Positions 33,288-42,128 of a DNA stretch of 64,000 bases are shown piece after piece. The notes under the pieces were generated by a model, which searched no databases, was not told the origin of the DNA, and was given only the letters and a program-made list of their open reading frames with translations. Every line of letters starts with the position of its first letter. Positions within the stretch are counted from its first letter, which is position 1. The position numbers and the translations under genes are program-made. Source of the stretch: Nocardia rhizosphaerihabitans (GTDB taxonomy: Bacteria; Actinomycetota; Actinomycetes; Mycobacteriales; Mycobacteriaceae); NCBI RefSeq assembly GCF_014646295.1, contig NZ_BMNE01000007.1, positions 223,714-287,713 of the forward strand, given 5' to 3'.

Positions 33288-34742
33288 ATGGAGTCCACGG
33301 CGATCGAGCCGCAGCTGTGCCGGATTTCGGTGATCGGTGACAACACCCAGATGGATGTGGTGTTGCCCGCCACCGTCCCGATCGCGAATATCACGCCAGA
33401 CCTGGTGGAGCTCATCGCTTCGCGCAATCCCGACCTGTCCGAACACGAGGACAACGGGCCACTCGCGGCCCGGCACTGGACCCTGTCCCGGCTCGGCCAG
33501 ACCTCGATCGACCCGGATCGCACACTGGCCGAGGCCGAGGTGTTCGACGGCGATCTGCTGGTGCTGCGCGCGGTGGACTCGGTCGAATCACCGCCCCTGT
33601 TCGACGATGTGATCGACGCGGTCGCCCGGCTCACCGACGATTCCTTTCGCGGGTGGACCGGCGAGTCGGCGGGGCGCGCAGGCATGGCGGGCGCGATCGC
33701 GGCCGTGGCCGGTTCCTGTGCGCTGCTGCTGTATGCGGCGGCGCTCGGCTGGGGCATCGTGGCCGGGGCGGCCGGTGCCGGCATCGGTGCGGTGATCCTC
33801 GGCGGCAGCGCGCTGGTGGTGCGCAAATACGAGGCGGGGGCCGCGGCCACCGTCCTCGCGCTGTGCGGTTTGCTGCTGATGGGAACGAGCGCAGCGGCTT
33901 TCGTGCCGGGGGTGCCCGGCGCGCCGCATGTGCTGCTCGGCTGTGCCACCACGCTGTTGCTCGCCGTGATCGCCGCGCGGACGGTACCCGTTCGCCCGAC
34001 GATGTTCACCGCCGTGATGACGGTCGCGACGTTCGGCGTCGCCACGACGGGCGTGGTGACGATCTGGGACGCGGCACCCGCCAAGGTCGCGGCCGGGGTG
34101 ATCGTGTTCGCGCTGCTCGCCATCACGCTGGCCCCGCGGATCGCGGTGGCGTCCGCGCGGCTCCCGGTGCCCCCGGTGCCGACGGCGGGTGGGGCGATCG
34201 ATCCGCGCGACCACGAGCCACGCCCGACCATCGAAGGCGTCGGTGCGATCGGCGCCACGGCCATTCCGTCGGCGGCCGGGCTCGGCGAACGGTCGAGAAC
34301 GGCCAACGACTACCAGTCCGGGATGATCTTCGGCATCGTCGGCGTCGCCGTGCTCGCGACGATCATGGTCGTCGCGGCGGCGACCGAGCACCGCTGGCAG
34401 TGCGCGCTGCTGGCCGGTGCGGTCGGTGTCGTGCTCGCCCGGCGCGGACGGGCGTTCGCCGATCTGACCCAGGCGGCGGTGCTGGTGGCCGGTGGCTGCA
34501 CGGCGCTGATCGTGGGGTGCGTGCTGTGGGGTCTGCGGATACCGGAGCTGGCGCTGCCCGCCGCGGGCGTGCTGCTGGTGGTCGCGGGGCTGGCGATGGT
34601 CATCGGGGTGGCAGGCCCGAACATGGAGGTGTCGCCGGTCGTGCAGCGGGCGGGCGAGATCGTCGAATACGTCCTCATCTGTGTGATCGGCCCGCTCGTG
34701 TTCTGGATCATCGACATCTACGCCATGGCCCGCAATGCGTGA
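33288..34742 (+). CDS. eccD: type VII secretion membrane channel protein EccD
   Basis: A 484-residue protein. Residues 1-95 are the ubiquitin-like domain (PQLCRISVIGDNTQMDVVLP; DPDRTLAEAEVFDGDLLVLR). Then come about eleven membrane helices, for example GAIAAVAGSCALLLYAAALG and the final GEIVEYVLICVIGPLVFWII. This is the standard EccD plan. GAAGG precedes the ATG at 33288; upstream in-frame sequence is intergenic. The end overlaps mycP by 8 bases. EccD dimers form most of the ESX inner-membrane pore. Confidence 0.9.
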   Translation: MESTAIEPQLCRISVIGDNTQMDVVLPATVPIANITPDLVELIASRNPDLSEHEDNGPLAARHWTLSRLGQTSIDPDRTLAEAEVFDGDLLVLRAVDSVESPPLFDDVIDAVARLTDDSFRGWTGESAGRAGMAGAIAAVAGSCALLLYAAALGWGIVAGAAGAGIGAVILGGSALVVRKYEAGAAATVLALCGLLLMGTSAAAFVPGVPGAPHVLLGCATTLLLAVIAARTVPVRPTMFTAVMTVATFGVATTGVVTIWDAAPAKVAAGVIVFALLAITLAPRIAVASARLPVPPVPTAGGAIDPRDHEPRPTIEGVGAIGATAIPSAAGLGERSRTANDYQSGMIFGIVGVAVLATIMVVAAATEHRWQCALLAGAVGVVLARRGRAFADLTQAAVLVAGGCTALIVGCVLWGLRIPELALPAAGVLLVVAGLAMVIGVAGPNMEVSPVVQRAGEIVEYVLICVIGPLVFWIIDIYAMARNA

Positions 34743-36132
34743 GTTCCCGGCCCTGCGGTCGGTTGTCGTCGCCACCGTGACCATGGCACTGGTGGCCGGG
34801 CCTGCCGGTGCCGCGCTCGGGGTGCCGCCGCCGGTGGTCGATCCGGGCGCACTGAACACGACAGCGCCGGTGGCGCCGCCGGAACCGGCCGAGCAGCGAC
34901 TGCTGTGCTCGCAACCGATCTGGAGCGGGCCGGCGCCGACCGGCATCCCCGCCGTCCAGAAGATGCTCGGTCTCGCCGATGCCTGGCGGTTCAGCCGGGG
35001 CGAGGGCCAGACGGTCGCGGTGATCGACACCGGCGTCACCGCGCATCCGCGGCTGTCGGTCCGGCCCGGCGGCGACTACGTCGCCGATTCCGACGGCACC
35101 GCCGACTGCGACGGGCACGGCACGCTGGTCGCCGGCATCATCGCAGGGCGGCCTGCGCCCGACGGCAGCGACGGGTTCTCCGGCGTCGCGCCCGCAGCGG
35201 AGATCCTCACCGTGCGCCAGACCAGCCTGGCCTACGAAGCGAAGAACCGCAGCCGCGCCGGGGACGATCCGGGCGGCATGTCGGCGGGCGGCTACGGCAC
35301 CGTCGACAGCCTCGCCGACGCGGTGGTGCACGCGGTCGACAGCGGCGCGACGGTCATCAACATCTCCGCGGTGTCGTGCAGGCCGGCGGGCACCGACGCC
35401 GTCGACCGCGCGCTCGGCGCGTCGCTGCAGTACGCCTTCGAACGCAATGTCGTCGTGGTGGTGGCGGCGGGCAATGTGCAACAGCAGGGTGCGTGCAAGG
35501 AACAGAACGGCACCGCAGGCTGGAACGCGGTGGGCACGGTCGCGACACCCGCCTGGTTCGCGCCCTATGTGCTGTCGGTGGCCTCGATCGAACCCGACGG
35601 TTCGCCCTCACCGTTCACGCTGTACGGACCGTGGGTCTCGGTAGCCGCGCCGGGCAGCAATCTGATGTCGCTGGACAGCAAGCCGGGCGGCACCGGATTG
35701 GTCAACGGCACCCCGCAGGCCGACGGGCAGGTGGCTCCGGTGAACGGCACCAGCTTCGCCAGCGCCTACGTCGCCGGTCTGGCCGCGCTGGTGCGCGCCC
35801 GGTTTCCCGACCTGTCGGCCCGGCAGGTGATGGAACGCATCACCCGCACCGCCCACGGCCCCGGCAGTGGGCGCGACTCCCGGATCGGCGCGGGCCTGAT
35901 CGACCCGCTCGCCGCCCTCACCGCCGTCGTGCCGCCCGCCGCGGCACAGGATCCGGCCCACGGCGTCGCGATCGCGGGGCCGACGCCGCCGCCGTACGTC
36001 AGTCCGTGGCCGCGACGGGTCGGGCTCGCCGGCGCCGTCGGCACGCTGACGCTGCTGGCGATCGTGCTCGTCCTGTCCATTCCGTTCCGGCGCGAACAGC
36101 GCATTCCTCTCGTCCTGCCGGGCGACGACTAA
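34735..36132 (+). CDS. mycP: mycosin, type VII secretion subtilisin-like protease
   Basis: A 465-residue membrane-anchored serine protease of the ESX complex. It has an N-terminal signal peptide, a propeptide-like stretch, and the triad Asp98 (AVIDTG), His128 (DGHGTLVAG) and Ser340 (NGTSFASA). The oxyanion Asn is in VVAAGN. A Pro-rich linker leads to a C-terminal membrane helix (GAVGTLTLLAIVLVLSI). The start overlaps eccD. Mycosins stabilise the ESX membrane complex and clip some substrates. Confidence 0.92.
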   Translation: MREFPALRSVVVATVTMALVAGPAGAALGVPPPVVDPGALNTTAPVAPPEPAEQRLLCSQPIWSGPAPTGIPAVQKMLGLADAWRFSRGEGQTVAVIDTGVTAHPRLSVRPGGDYVADSDGTADCDGHGTLVAGIIAGRPAPDGSDGFSGVAPAAEILTVRQTSLAYEAKNRSRAGDDPGGMSAGGYGTVDSLADAVVHAVDSGATVINISAVSCRPAGTDAVDRALGASLQYAFERNVVVVVAAGNVQQQGACKEQNGTAGWNAVGTVATPAWFAPYVLSVASIEPDGSPSPFTLYGPWVSVAAPGSNLMSLDSKPGGTGLVNGTPQADGQVAPVNGTSFASAYVAGLAALVRARFPDLSARQVMERITRTAHGPGSGRDSRIGAGLIDPLAALTAVVPPAAAQDPAHGVAIAGPTPPPYVSPWPRRVGLAGAVGTLTLLAIVLVLSIPFRREQRIPLVLPGDD

Positions 36133-36147
36133 TCGAAGGAATTGCCC

Positions 36148-39100
36148 ATGGGCACACAGGGATTCATCCGGCTCGCCCGGATCGCGCCGCCTCGCTCACC
36201 GGGCGGCGAGGTGATTCTCAACGCGCCGCCGGAGATCACCGCACCGGTGCCTGCGCCGCTGTGGCAGCGGTTGCTGCCGGTGGTGATGGTGGTCGCGATG
36301 GTCGGCATGATCGCGCTCATGGTCACCATGGGCGGGCGGTCCATGCTCACCAACCCGATGACGATGATGTTCCCGATGATGATGCTGATGTCGATGGTCG
36401 GCATGTTCGCGGGCCGCTCCGGCGGCGGCGGGAAGAAGGCCGCCGAGCTCAATGAGGAACGCAAGGACTACTTCCGCTACCTCGACCAGCTGCGCCGCGA
36501 TGTCCGCACCACCGGCCTCGCCCAGCGCGAGGCCCTGTTCTGGAGCCATCCGCATCCGATCGACCTGCACGCGCTGATCGGCACCCGCCGGATGTGGGAG
36601 CGCAGGGCGGGCGACTCCGACTTCGGGCACGTCCGGATCGGCGTCGGCAGCCATCGCCTCGCCACCAAACTCGCCCGGCCGGAAACGGTTCCGCTCGAAG
36701 ACCTCGAACCGGTGGCGACGGTGGCGCTGCGCCGCTTCGTGCGCACCCATTCGGTCGTGCACGGCCTGCCCACCGCCATCTCCCTGCGCGCGTTCCCCGC
36801 CGTGAACATCGAAGGCCCGCGCGAACACGGCCGCGCCCTTGCCCGGTCGATGGTGATGGAACTGGCGACCTTCCACGGCCCGGACAGCCTGATCATCGCC
36901 ATCGTCACCGCCGACCCCGACGGCGTGGCCTGGGGCTGGACCAAATGGCTACCGCACCTGCAACATCCGCGCGACACCGACCGGATCGGTTCGATGCGGA
37001 TGCTCTACGAATCGCTGTCGGAACTCGAGACCGCCCTGGCGGAGGACCTGCTCGAACGCGGACGCTTCCTGCGCAACGCCCCGGCCACCGCGGGCCGCGT
37101 GCACCTGGTCGTTGTCATCGATGACGGCTATGTGAGCGGTTCCGAGCGCACCATCAGCGACGCGGGCCTTGACTCGGTGACCGTCCTCGATCTCACCGCG
37201 CCGCTGACCGGTCTCGCGGTGCGCCGCGGTCTGCAACTGGTGGTCGAGGAGGAGATCATCGGTGCGCGCACCGGCGGCGCGGTGGAGAACTTCGCCGGAC
37301 CCGACCGGGTCGGCCTCGAGGTGGCCGCCACCTTCGGGCGCGCCATGGCGCGCTACCGGATCGCCACCAGCGCCCAGATCGTCGACCTGGGCGAGGACGT
37401 CACCACCGATCCCGGCCTGATGGCGATGCTCGGTGTCGCGGACGCGGCGACCATCGACGCCGATGTGGTGTGGCGGCCCCGCTCGGCGCGCGAGCGCCTG
37501 CGGGTGCCGATCGGTGTCACCCCCGACGGCACCCGCGTCGAGATCGATATCAAGGAATCCGCCGAGAACGGTATGGGACCGCACGGGTTGTGCATCGGCG
37601 CAACGGGTTCGGGCAAGTCCGAGTTCCTGCGCACCCTGGTGTTGTCGATGGTGACGACCCACTCGCCCGACCTGCTCAACCTGGTGCTGGTCGACTTCAA
37701 GGGCGGCGCGACGTTCCTCGGCCTCGATCCGCTCCCTCACGTGTCCGCGGTGATCACCAACCTCGAGGAAGAACTCTCGATGGTGGACCGCATGCGCGAC
37801 GCGCTGGCGGGTGAGCTGACCCGGCGGCAGGAATTGCTGCGGTCGGCGGGCAACTTCGCCAATGTCACCGAATACGAGAAGGCCCGCGCCAACGGCGCGC
37901 CACTGGATCCGCTGCCCGCGCTGTTCATCATCGTGGACGAATTCTCCGAATTGCTCTCGCAGAAACCGGACTTCGCGGAGCTGTTCGTGATGATCGGGCG
38001 CCTCGGCCGGTCGCTGCGGGTGCATCTGCTGCTGGCGTCGCAGCGGCTGGAGGAGAACCGGCTGCGCGGCCTCGATTCGCACCTGTCGTATCGGATCGGG
38101 CTGCGCACGTTCTCGGCGGGCGAGTCCCGGCAGGTGCTCGGCATCACCGACGCCTACCATCTGCCCGCGCAGCCCGGCGCGGGCTATTTGAAGAGCGACT
38201 CGTCGGATCCGTTGCGGTTCAATGCCACGTACGTCTCCGGCCCCTATGTCCCGCCGGTCGCGGGCCGGGCGGTCGGCCCGGCGGCGGCCGCCGCGGGGCG
38301 CGTCGACCTGTTCACCGCCGCCGTCGTCGAACGCACCGAGCCGGTGGCCGCCGCGGCCACCGCCGAACCGATTCCGGTGGAGCTGCCCGATCTGAGCGAA
38401 CTCCTCGGCGAGACCGCGGCGGCGCCCGCCGATCCCGAACGGTCGCTGCTTGCCGTGGTGGTCGACCGGCTGACCGGGCACGGTAGGCCCGCCCACCAGG
38501 TATGGCTGCCGCCGCTGGATGTGTCCCCCACCGTGGATATGCTGCTGCCCGACGATGATTGGCGTTCCGAGGCCAACCGCACCACCACGCTGTGGCTGCC
38601 GATCGGCATCATCGACAAGCCTTACGAGCAGAAGCGCGACGTGCTCTCGATCGACCTGTCCGGCGGCCAGGGCAATGTCGCGGTCGTCGGCGGACCTCAA
38701 TCGGGCAAGTCGACCGCGCTGCGCACGATCATCCTCTCGGCGGCGGCCATCCACACTCCCGAGCAAGTGCAGTTCTACTGCCTCGATTTCGGTGGCGGCA
38801 CGCTGGCAGCGCTCACCGGTCTGCCGCATGTCGGGTCCGCTGCGGGCCGGCTGGAAACCGATCGGGTGCGCCGCACCATCGCCGAACTCACCGTGCTGCT
38901 GCGCCAACGCGAGGCGCGCTTCCTCGAACTCGGCGTGGAGAACATCCGCGATTTCCGGCGGCAGAAGGCCGAGATCGCGCAGCTGCCCGCCGAGGAGCGG
39001 GCCGCGCATCCGCTCTCGGCCGACCTGTTCGGCGATGTGTTCCTGGTGATCGACGGGTGGGCGGCCTTCCGCGAGGATTTCGACCTCATCGAGGGTCATG

Positions 39101-40200
39101 TGCTCGCGCTCGCCGCGCGCGGCCTGTCCTACGGCATCCACCTCATGCTCGGCGCGAACCGTTGGGCCGAGATCCGGCCCAACGTCAAGGATCAGATCGG
39201 CACCAGGATCGAGCTGCGCCTGGGTGATCCGTCGGATTCGGAGATGGATCGCCGTGCGGCGGTGCATGTTCCGGTCAACCGGCCCGGCCGGGGCATGACC
39301 CCCGACAAACTCCACATGCTGCTGGCCCTGCCCCGCCTCGACGCCGACGTGGACCCGGAGACACTGGCCGACGGCATCGCCGCCGCGAAAGCCGGTCTCG
39401 CCGAGCTCTATCCCGGCCGCCGCGCGCCCACGGTGCGGATGCTGCCCGACCTGATCGACCGCGAGCAGGTGCTGGCCACCGCGCGGGAGATGGACATGCG
39501 CATCGACAGCAAGCGGGTGGTGATCGGCCTGAGCGAGTCGGAGCTGGCGCCGGTGGTGCTCGACTTCGAGGAGTCGCCGCACCTGCTGGTGTTCGCCGAC
39601 GTGGGTTGCGGCAAGACCACGCTGCTGCGCAATATCGCGCAGGGCATCGTGGAGAACTCGCACCCGAACGAGGCGCGGGTGATCATCGTCGACTACCGCC
39701 GCACCATGCTCGGCGCGGTCGAGGGCCCGCACCTGGCCGGCTATTCCACCTCGGCGCAGACCTCGGTGCCCACCTTGAAGGAGGTCGCGGGTTTCGTGTC
39801 GCAGCGGCTGCCCGGCGCCGACATCACGCCCGCGCAGCTGCGGGAACGCAGCTGGTGGACCGGTCCCGAGGTGTATGTCATCGTCGACGACTACGACATG
39901 GTGGCCGCCAACAACCCGCTGCTGCCACTGATGGAGCTGCTGCCGCAGGCCCGCGACATCGGCCTGCACGTGATCATCGCCCGGCGCTCCGGCGGCGCGG
40001 CCCGCGCACTGTACGACCAGGTGCTCGGCCCGATGAAGGACATGTCGGTGGACGGCATCCTGATGAGCACGCCGAAGGACGAGGGCATCCTGCTCAGCGA
40101 TGTGCGCCCGGCCCAGTACCCGCCCGGCCGCGGTCTGCTGGTCTCGCGCACACGGGGGCGCGACCTCGTCCAGATCTGTCATCTACCGCCGGTCGGTTGA
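36148..40200 (+). CDS. eccC: type VII secretion FtsK/SpoIIIE ATPase EccC
   Basis: A 1,350-residue fused EccCab. Two membrane helices lie near the N-terminus (LLPVVMVVAMVGMIALMVTM; TMMFPMMMLMSMVGMF). The DUF region follows, then three ATPase domains with Walker A motifs GATGSGKS (about residue 484), GGPQSGKS (about 848) and DVGCGKT (about 1151). The first Walker B region is PALFIIVDEFSELL. AAGGA stands eight bases before the ATG at 36148. EccC recognises WXG100 substrates at its last ATPase domain and powers export. It follows mycP by 15 bases. Confidence 0.93.
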   Translation: MGTQGFIRLARIAPPRSPGGEVILNAPPEITAPVPAPLWQRLLPVVMVVAMVGMIALMVTMGGRSMLTNPMTMMFPMMMLMSMVGMFAGRSGGGGKKAAELNEERKDYFRYLDQLRRDVRTTGLAQREALFWSHPHPIDLHALIGTRRMWERRAGDSDFGHVRIGVGSHRLATKLARPETVPLEDLEPVATVALRRFVRTHSVVHGLPTAISLRAFPAVNIEGPREHGRALARSMVMELATFHGPDSLIIAIVTADPDGVAWGWTKWLPHLQHPRDTDRIGSMRMLYESLSELETALAEDLLERGRFLRNAPATAGRVHLVVVIDDGYVSGSERTISDAGLDSVTVLDLTAPLTGLAVRRGLQLVVEEEIIGARTGGAVENFAGPDRVGLEVAATFGRAMARYRIATSAQIVDLGEDVTTDPGLMAMLGVADAATIDADVVWRPRSARERLRVPIGVTPDGTRVEIDIKESAENGMGPHGLCIGATGSGKSEFLRTLVLSMVTTHSPDLLNLVLVDFKGGATFLGLDPLPHVSAVITNLEEELSMVDRMRDALAGELTRRQELLRSAGNFANVTEYEKARANGAPLDPLPALFIIVDEFSELLSQKPDFAELFVMIGRLGRSLRVHLLLASQRLEENRLRGLDSHLSYRIGLRTFSAGESRQVLGITDAYHLPAQPGAGYLKSDSSDPLRFNATYVSGPYVPPVAGRAVGPAAAAAGRVDLFTAAVVERTEPVAAAATAEPIPVELPDLSELLGETAAAPADPERSLLAVVVDRLTGHGRPAHQVWLPPLDVSPTVDMLLPDDDWRSEANRTTTLWLPIGIIDKPYEQKRDVLSIDLSGGQGNVAVVGGPQSGKSTALRTIILSAAAIHTPEQVQFYCLDFGGGTLAALTGLPHVGSAAGRLETDRVRRTIAELTVLLRQREARFLELGVENIRDFRRQKAEIAQLPAEERAAHPLSADLFGDVFLVIDGWAAFREDFDLIEGHVLALAARGLSYGIHLMLGANRWAEIRPNVKDQIGTRIELRLGDPSDSEMDRRAAVHVPVNRPGRGMTPDKLHMLLALPRLDADVDPETLADGIAAAKAGLAELYPGRRAPTVRMLPDLIDREQVLATAREMDMRIDSKRVVIGLSESELAPVVLDFEESPHLLVFADVGCGKTTLLRNIAQGIVENSHPNEARVIIVDYRRTMLGAVEGPHLAGYSTSAQTSVPTLKEVAGFVSQRLPGADITPAQLRERSWWTGPEVYVIVDDYDMVAANNPLLPLMELLPQARDIGLHVIIARRSGGAARALYDQVLGPMKDMSVDGILMSTPKDEGILLSDVRPAQYPPGRGLLVSRTRGRDLVQICHLPPVG

Positions 40201-40208
40201 GAGGAACA

Positions 40209-40535
40209 GTGTCCGTGAACAAGCAGACCATGCCGCGCGATCCCGTCCGGCATCAGCGCCAGGTCAGGGCCGAGCCCGCGTGGATCGTCGCCGAGCACAC
40301 CGGGGGCACCCTCGTGGTCGCGGTCGGCAACGTGTGTATCGTGAGCTCAGGTCGCTGCCTGGTGGCGCCGGACGACCTCGCGGTGATCCGCGTGGATTCG
40401 GTCCTGATACAACCGGGGTTCGAACCCCGCGACACTCCGGCTCCGGGCGACCTTCTCGGCGCCGGGCACCTGGCCGAACTCCGCAGGAACGCCGACCGGT
40501 GGCGGGCCGAGGCGTCCTGGGGATTCGAGCAGTGA
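40209..40535 (+). CDS. small ESX-locus protein, function unknown
   Basis: A 108-residue protein starting at a GTG with GAGGAAC upstream, 8 bases after eccC. It is mostly beta (EPAWIVAEHTGGTLVVAVGN; DDLAVIRVDSVLIQPGFEPR) with a C-terminal helix (GDLLGAGHLAELRRNADRWR). No family is recognised. It is translationally coupled to the next gene through a GTGA overlap, so the two may act together. Confidence 0.7.
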   Translation: MSVNKQTMPRDPVRHQRQVRAEPAWIVAEHTGGTLVVAVGNVCIVSSGRCLVAPDDLAVIRVDSVLIQPGFEPRDTPAPGDLLGAGHLAELRRNADRWRAEASWGFEQ

Positions 40536-41632
40536 GCGAGCAGGCGCCCGACCCGGCGGATCAGCTGGTCGACGCCCTCGCCGCGGCGGGTCCGGACGGG
40601 TGGCGGCGATTCGAAGCGGTCTTCGCGCTCACGGTGATCGGCGGTGTCGCGTTCGTCGTGTATGCCGACGAGACCGATCGCCCGTTCCGCGTCGACCCGG
40701 CGCCCGCGGTGCTCGAGCTGGCCAAGAAGTTGCGCGAAGACTCCGCCGGGCACGGTGACGGTCCGTGGTGGCGCATGATCGTGCGCGGCGATCTCGGGGG
40801 CGACCGCGAGATCGAATACGACTACGGGCACGAGCCGTTTCCCGAGGATCAGCTGCTGGTCCCCGAGGCGTATCTGATCGATCTCGAGGCCCATCCTCGC
40901 GACCGGGTGCCGGTCTGGCTGGCCGCGTATGTCTTCCACAACGATCGGCAGTCGCGCAGCCCCAAGGTCGCCGCCGCAGGCACCGTCACCGATCGGGCGG
41001 CCGGTCGCACCGCGATCCCCGCACCCGGCGAGTTCCCCGCGCTGCCACTGATGCTGGCCCGCTGGGCGGTGATCGCCGCCGCGTTCGTGGCGGTCGGTTC
41101 CGAGCGCGGACCGCGCATCATGCCCGCCCTCGGCATTTTCGAAGGTGCGGCCAGGAGCGGGTCCACCCTGCACGTGCTGCCGGGTGGGCGCGCGGTGCTG
41201 TCCGGCGGGGTATGGGACGCACCGGAATTGGACGCCGCTTACAACCGCCGCGCGCCCTTCCCCGAGGTCTACGCCGGGGCGCCCGAGTGGGTGACCGATC
41301 AGGTGCTGAACTCGCGGGCACGCCGGGGACTGCTGTCGTTCTGCTACTGGTGGGACAACGATCGGTGGTATCGCGGCGACTCCCCCACCGCGGCTCAGGT
41401 CAGCAGTGCCGTTCCCGGCGTGTGGTCGGCCTCGGATGTCGTCGACGTCCTCTGTGCGGCCGCGATATCCGATCCGCTGCCGCGTCATCGCGTGGCGGCG
41501 GCGGATCTGGTGGCCGCGGCGGAGGCGGGCACCGTCACCCGTGGCATCGTGGCGGCCTTCTTCGACGAACCGGCCCACGATCTCGCCGGGGCGCTGTGCG
41601 AGCTGTCGATGACAGGCCTGGTCGTCTCCTAG
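40532..41632 (+). CDS. putative immunity/accessory protein of the ESX toxin locus
   Basis: A 366-residue cytosolic protein starting at a GTG that overlaps the previous stop. The N-terminal half has WWRMIVRGDLGGDREIEYDY, then EPFPEDQLLVPEAYLIDLEA and PRDRVPVWLAAYV. A mid-region W/R...EYDYG pattern of this kind is seen in immunity proteins such as the YezG/DUF600 and TNT-antitoxin groups. The C-terminal half has GLLSFCYWWDNDRWYRGDSP. No enzymatic motif is seen. It converges with the giant-toxin operon, 22 bases from its end, so an immunity role is plausible but inferred. Confidence 0.55.
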   Translation: MSEQAPDPADQLVDALAAAGPDGWRRFEAVFALTVIGGVAFVVYADETDRPFRVDPAPAVLELAKKLREDSAGHGDGPWWRMIVRGDLGGDREIEYDYGHEPFPEDQLLVPEAYLIDLEAHPRDRVPVWLAAYVFHNDRQSRSPKVAAAGTVTDRAAGRTAIPAPGEFPALPLMLARWAVIAAAFVAVGSERGPRIMPALGIFEGAARSGSTLHVLPGGRAVLSGGVWDAPELDAAYNRRAPFPEVYAGAPEWVTDQVLNSRARRGLLSFCYWWDNDRWYRGDSPTAAQVSSAVPGVWSASDVVDVLCAAAISDPLPRHRVAAADLVAAAEAGTVTRGIVAAFFDEPAHDLAGALCELSMTGLVVS

Positions 41633-41653
41633 CGGCGGTGATCCAGGCCGCCG
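41633..41653. terminator. small hairpin between convergent genes
   Basis: CGGCGG and CCGCCG form a 6-bp stem with a 9-base loop in the short gap between convergent operons. It is weak but placed where a shared terminator would be. Confidence 0.35.
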
Positions 41654-41654
41654 A

Positions 41655-42038
41655 TCAGGCGAAGCCGGCGCTCGCCTCGTCCTCGGATCGGCGCACATCG
41701 CCTGCCGCGCGGCCCATTCCGGTCGCGAATTCGGACAGGGTGTGGGCCAGATCGAAGCCGCCCTGGAGCAGGCCGACGCCGAGCTTCACGTAGCCTGCGT
41801 CGCCCTCGGCGAACTGCTTGCCGTAGGAATCGGTCCCCCACGGCGGCGTGCCGTCGCTGCGTGCGGTGACCTTGCTCGCCTCATTGCCGTTGTCCTGCAC
41901 CGAGATCGGATCACCCAGTGTCGTCAGTGTATCGGCGAGCACACGCACCGCTCCCCCGATGGCGTCGGCCACGCTGTCCATCACCACGGCGGCGGAGTGC
42001 AGGTCGGTCGTCGAATCGACGGCGATCACGTTCGCCAC
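41655..42038 (-). CDS. small ESX-type secreted protein (EspC/WXG-like)
   Basis: 127 residues from a GTG with GAGGGGAG upstream. Helix 1 is STTDLHSAAVVMDSVADAIG, a middle loop contains WGTDSYGKQFAEGDAGYV, and helix 2 carries GGFDLAHTLSEFATGMGRAA. This hairpin with an aromatic W..Y loop resembles EspC/DUF2580-type substrates. It is the last gene of the giant-toxin operon and may be a co-exported partner. Confidence 0.6.
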   Translation of the reverse strand: MANVIAVDSTTDLHSAAVVMDSVADAIGGAVRVLADTLTTLGDPISVQDNGNEASKVTARSDGTPPWGTDSYGKQFAEGDAGYVKLGVGLLQGGFDLAHTLSEFATGMGRAAGDVRRSEDEASAGFA

Positions 42039-42128
42039 GGTGGCTCCCCTCGTCACACGGCGTATCGGAGCAAGACTGCCCGTGACAGGCGACCGGTATC
42101 GGGATGGTGGTGAGCCGGAGCCGAAACA

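Noticed and set aside
33588..35039. 483-codon minus-strand frame across eccD and mycP
   Set aside because: Shadow of the eccD and mycP genes; Gly/Arg/Asp-rich with no start context.
36949..40182. 1,077-codon minus-strand frame opposite eccC
   Set aside because: It is the antisense shadow of a gene with clear FtsK/SpoIIIE motifs; its own composition is His-, Arg- and Gln-rich without any fold.
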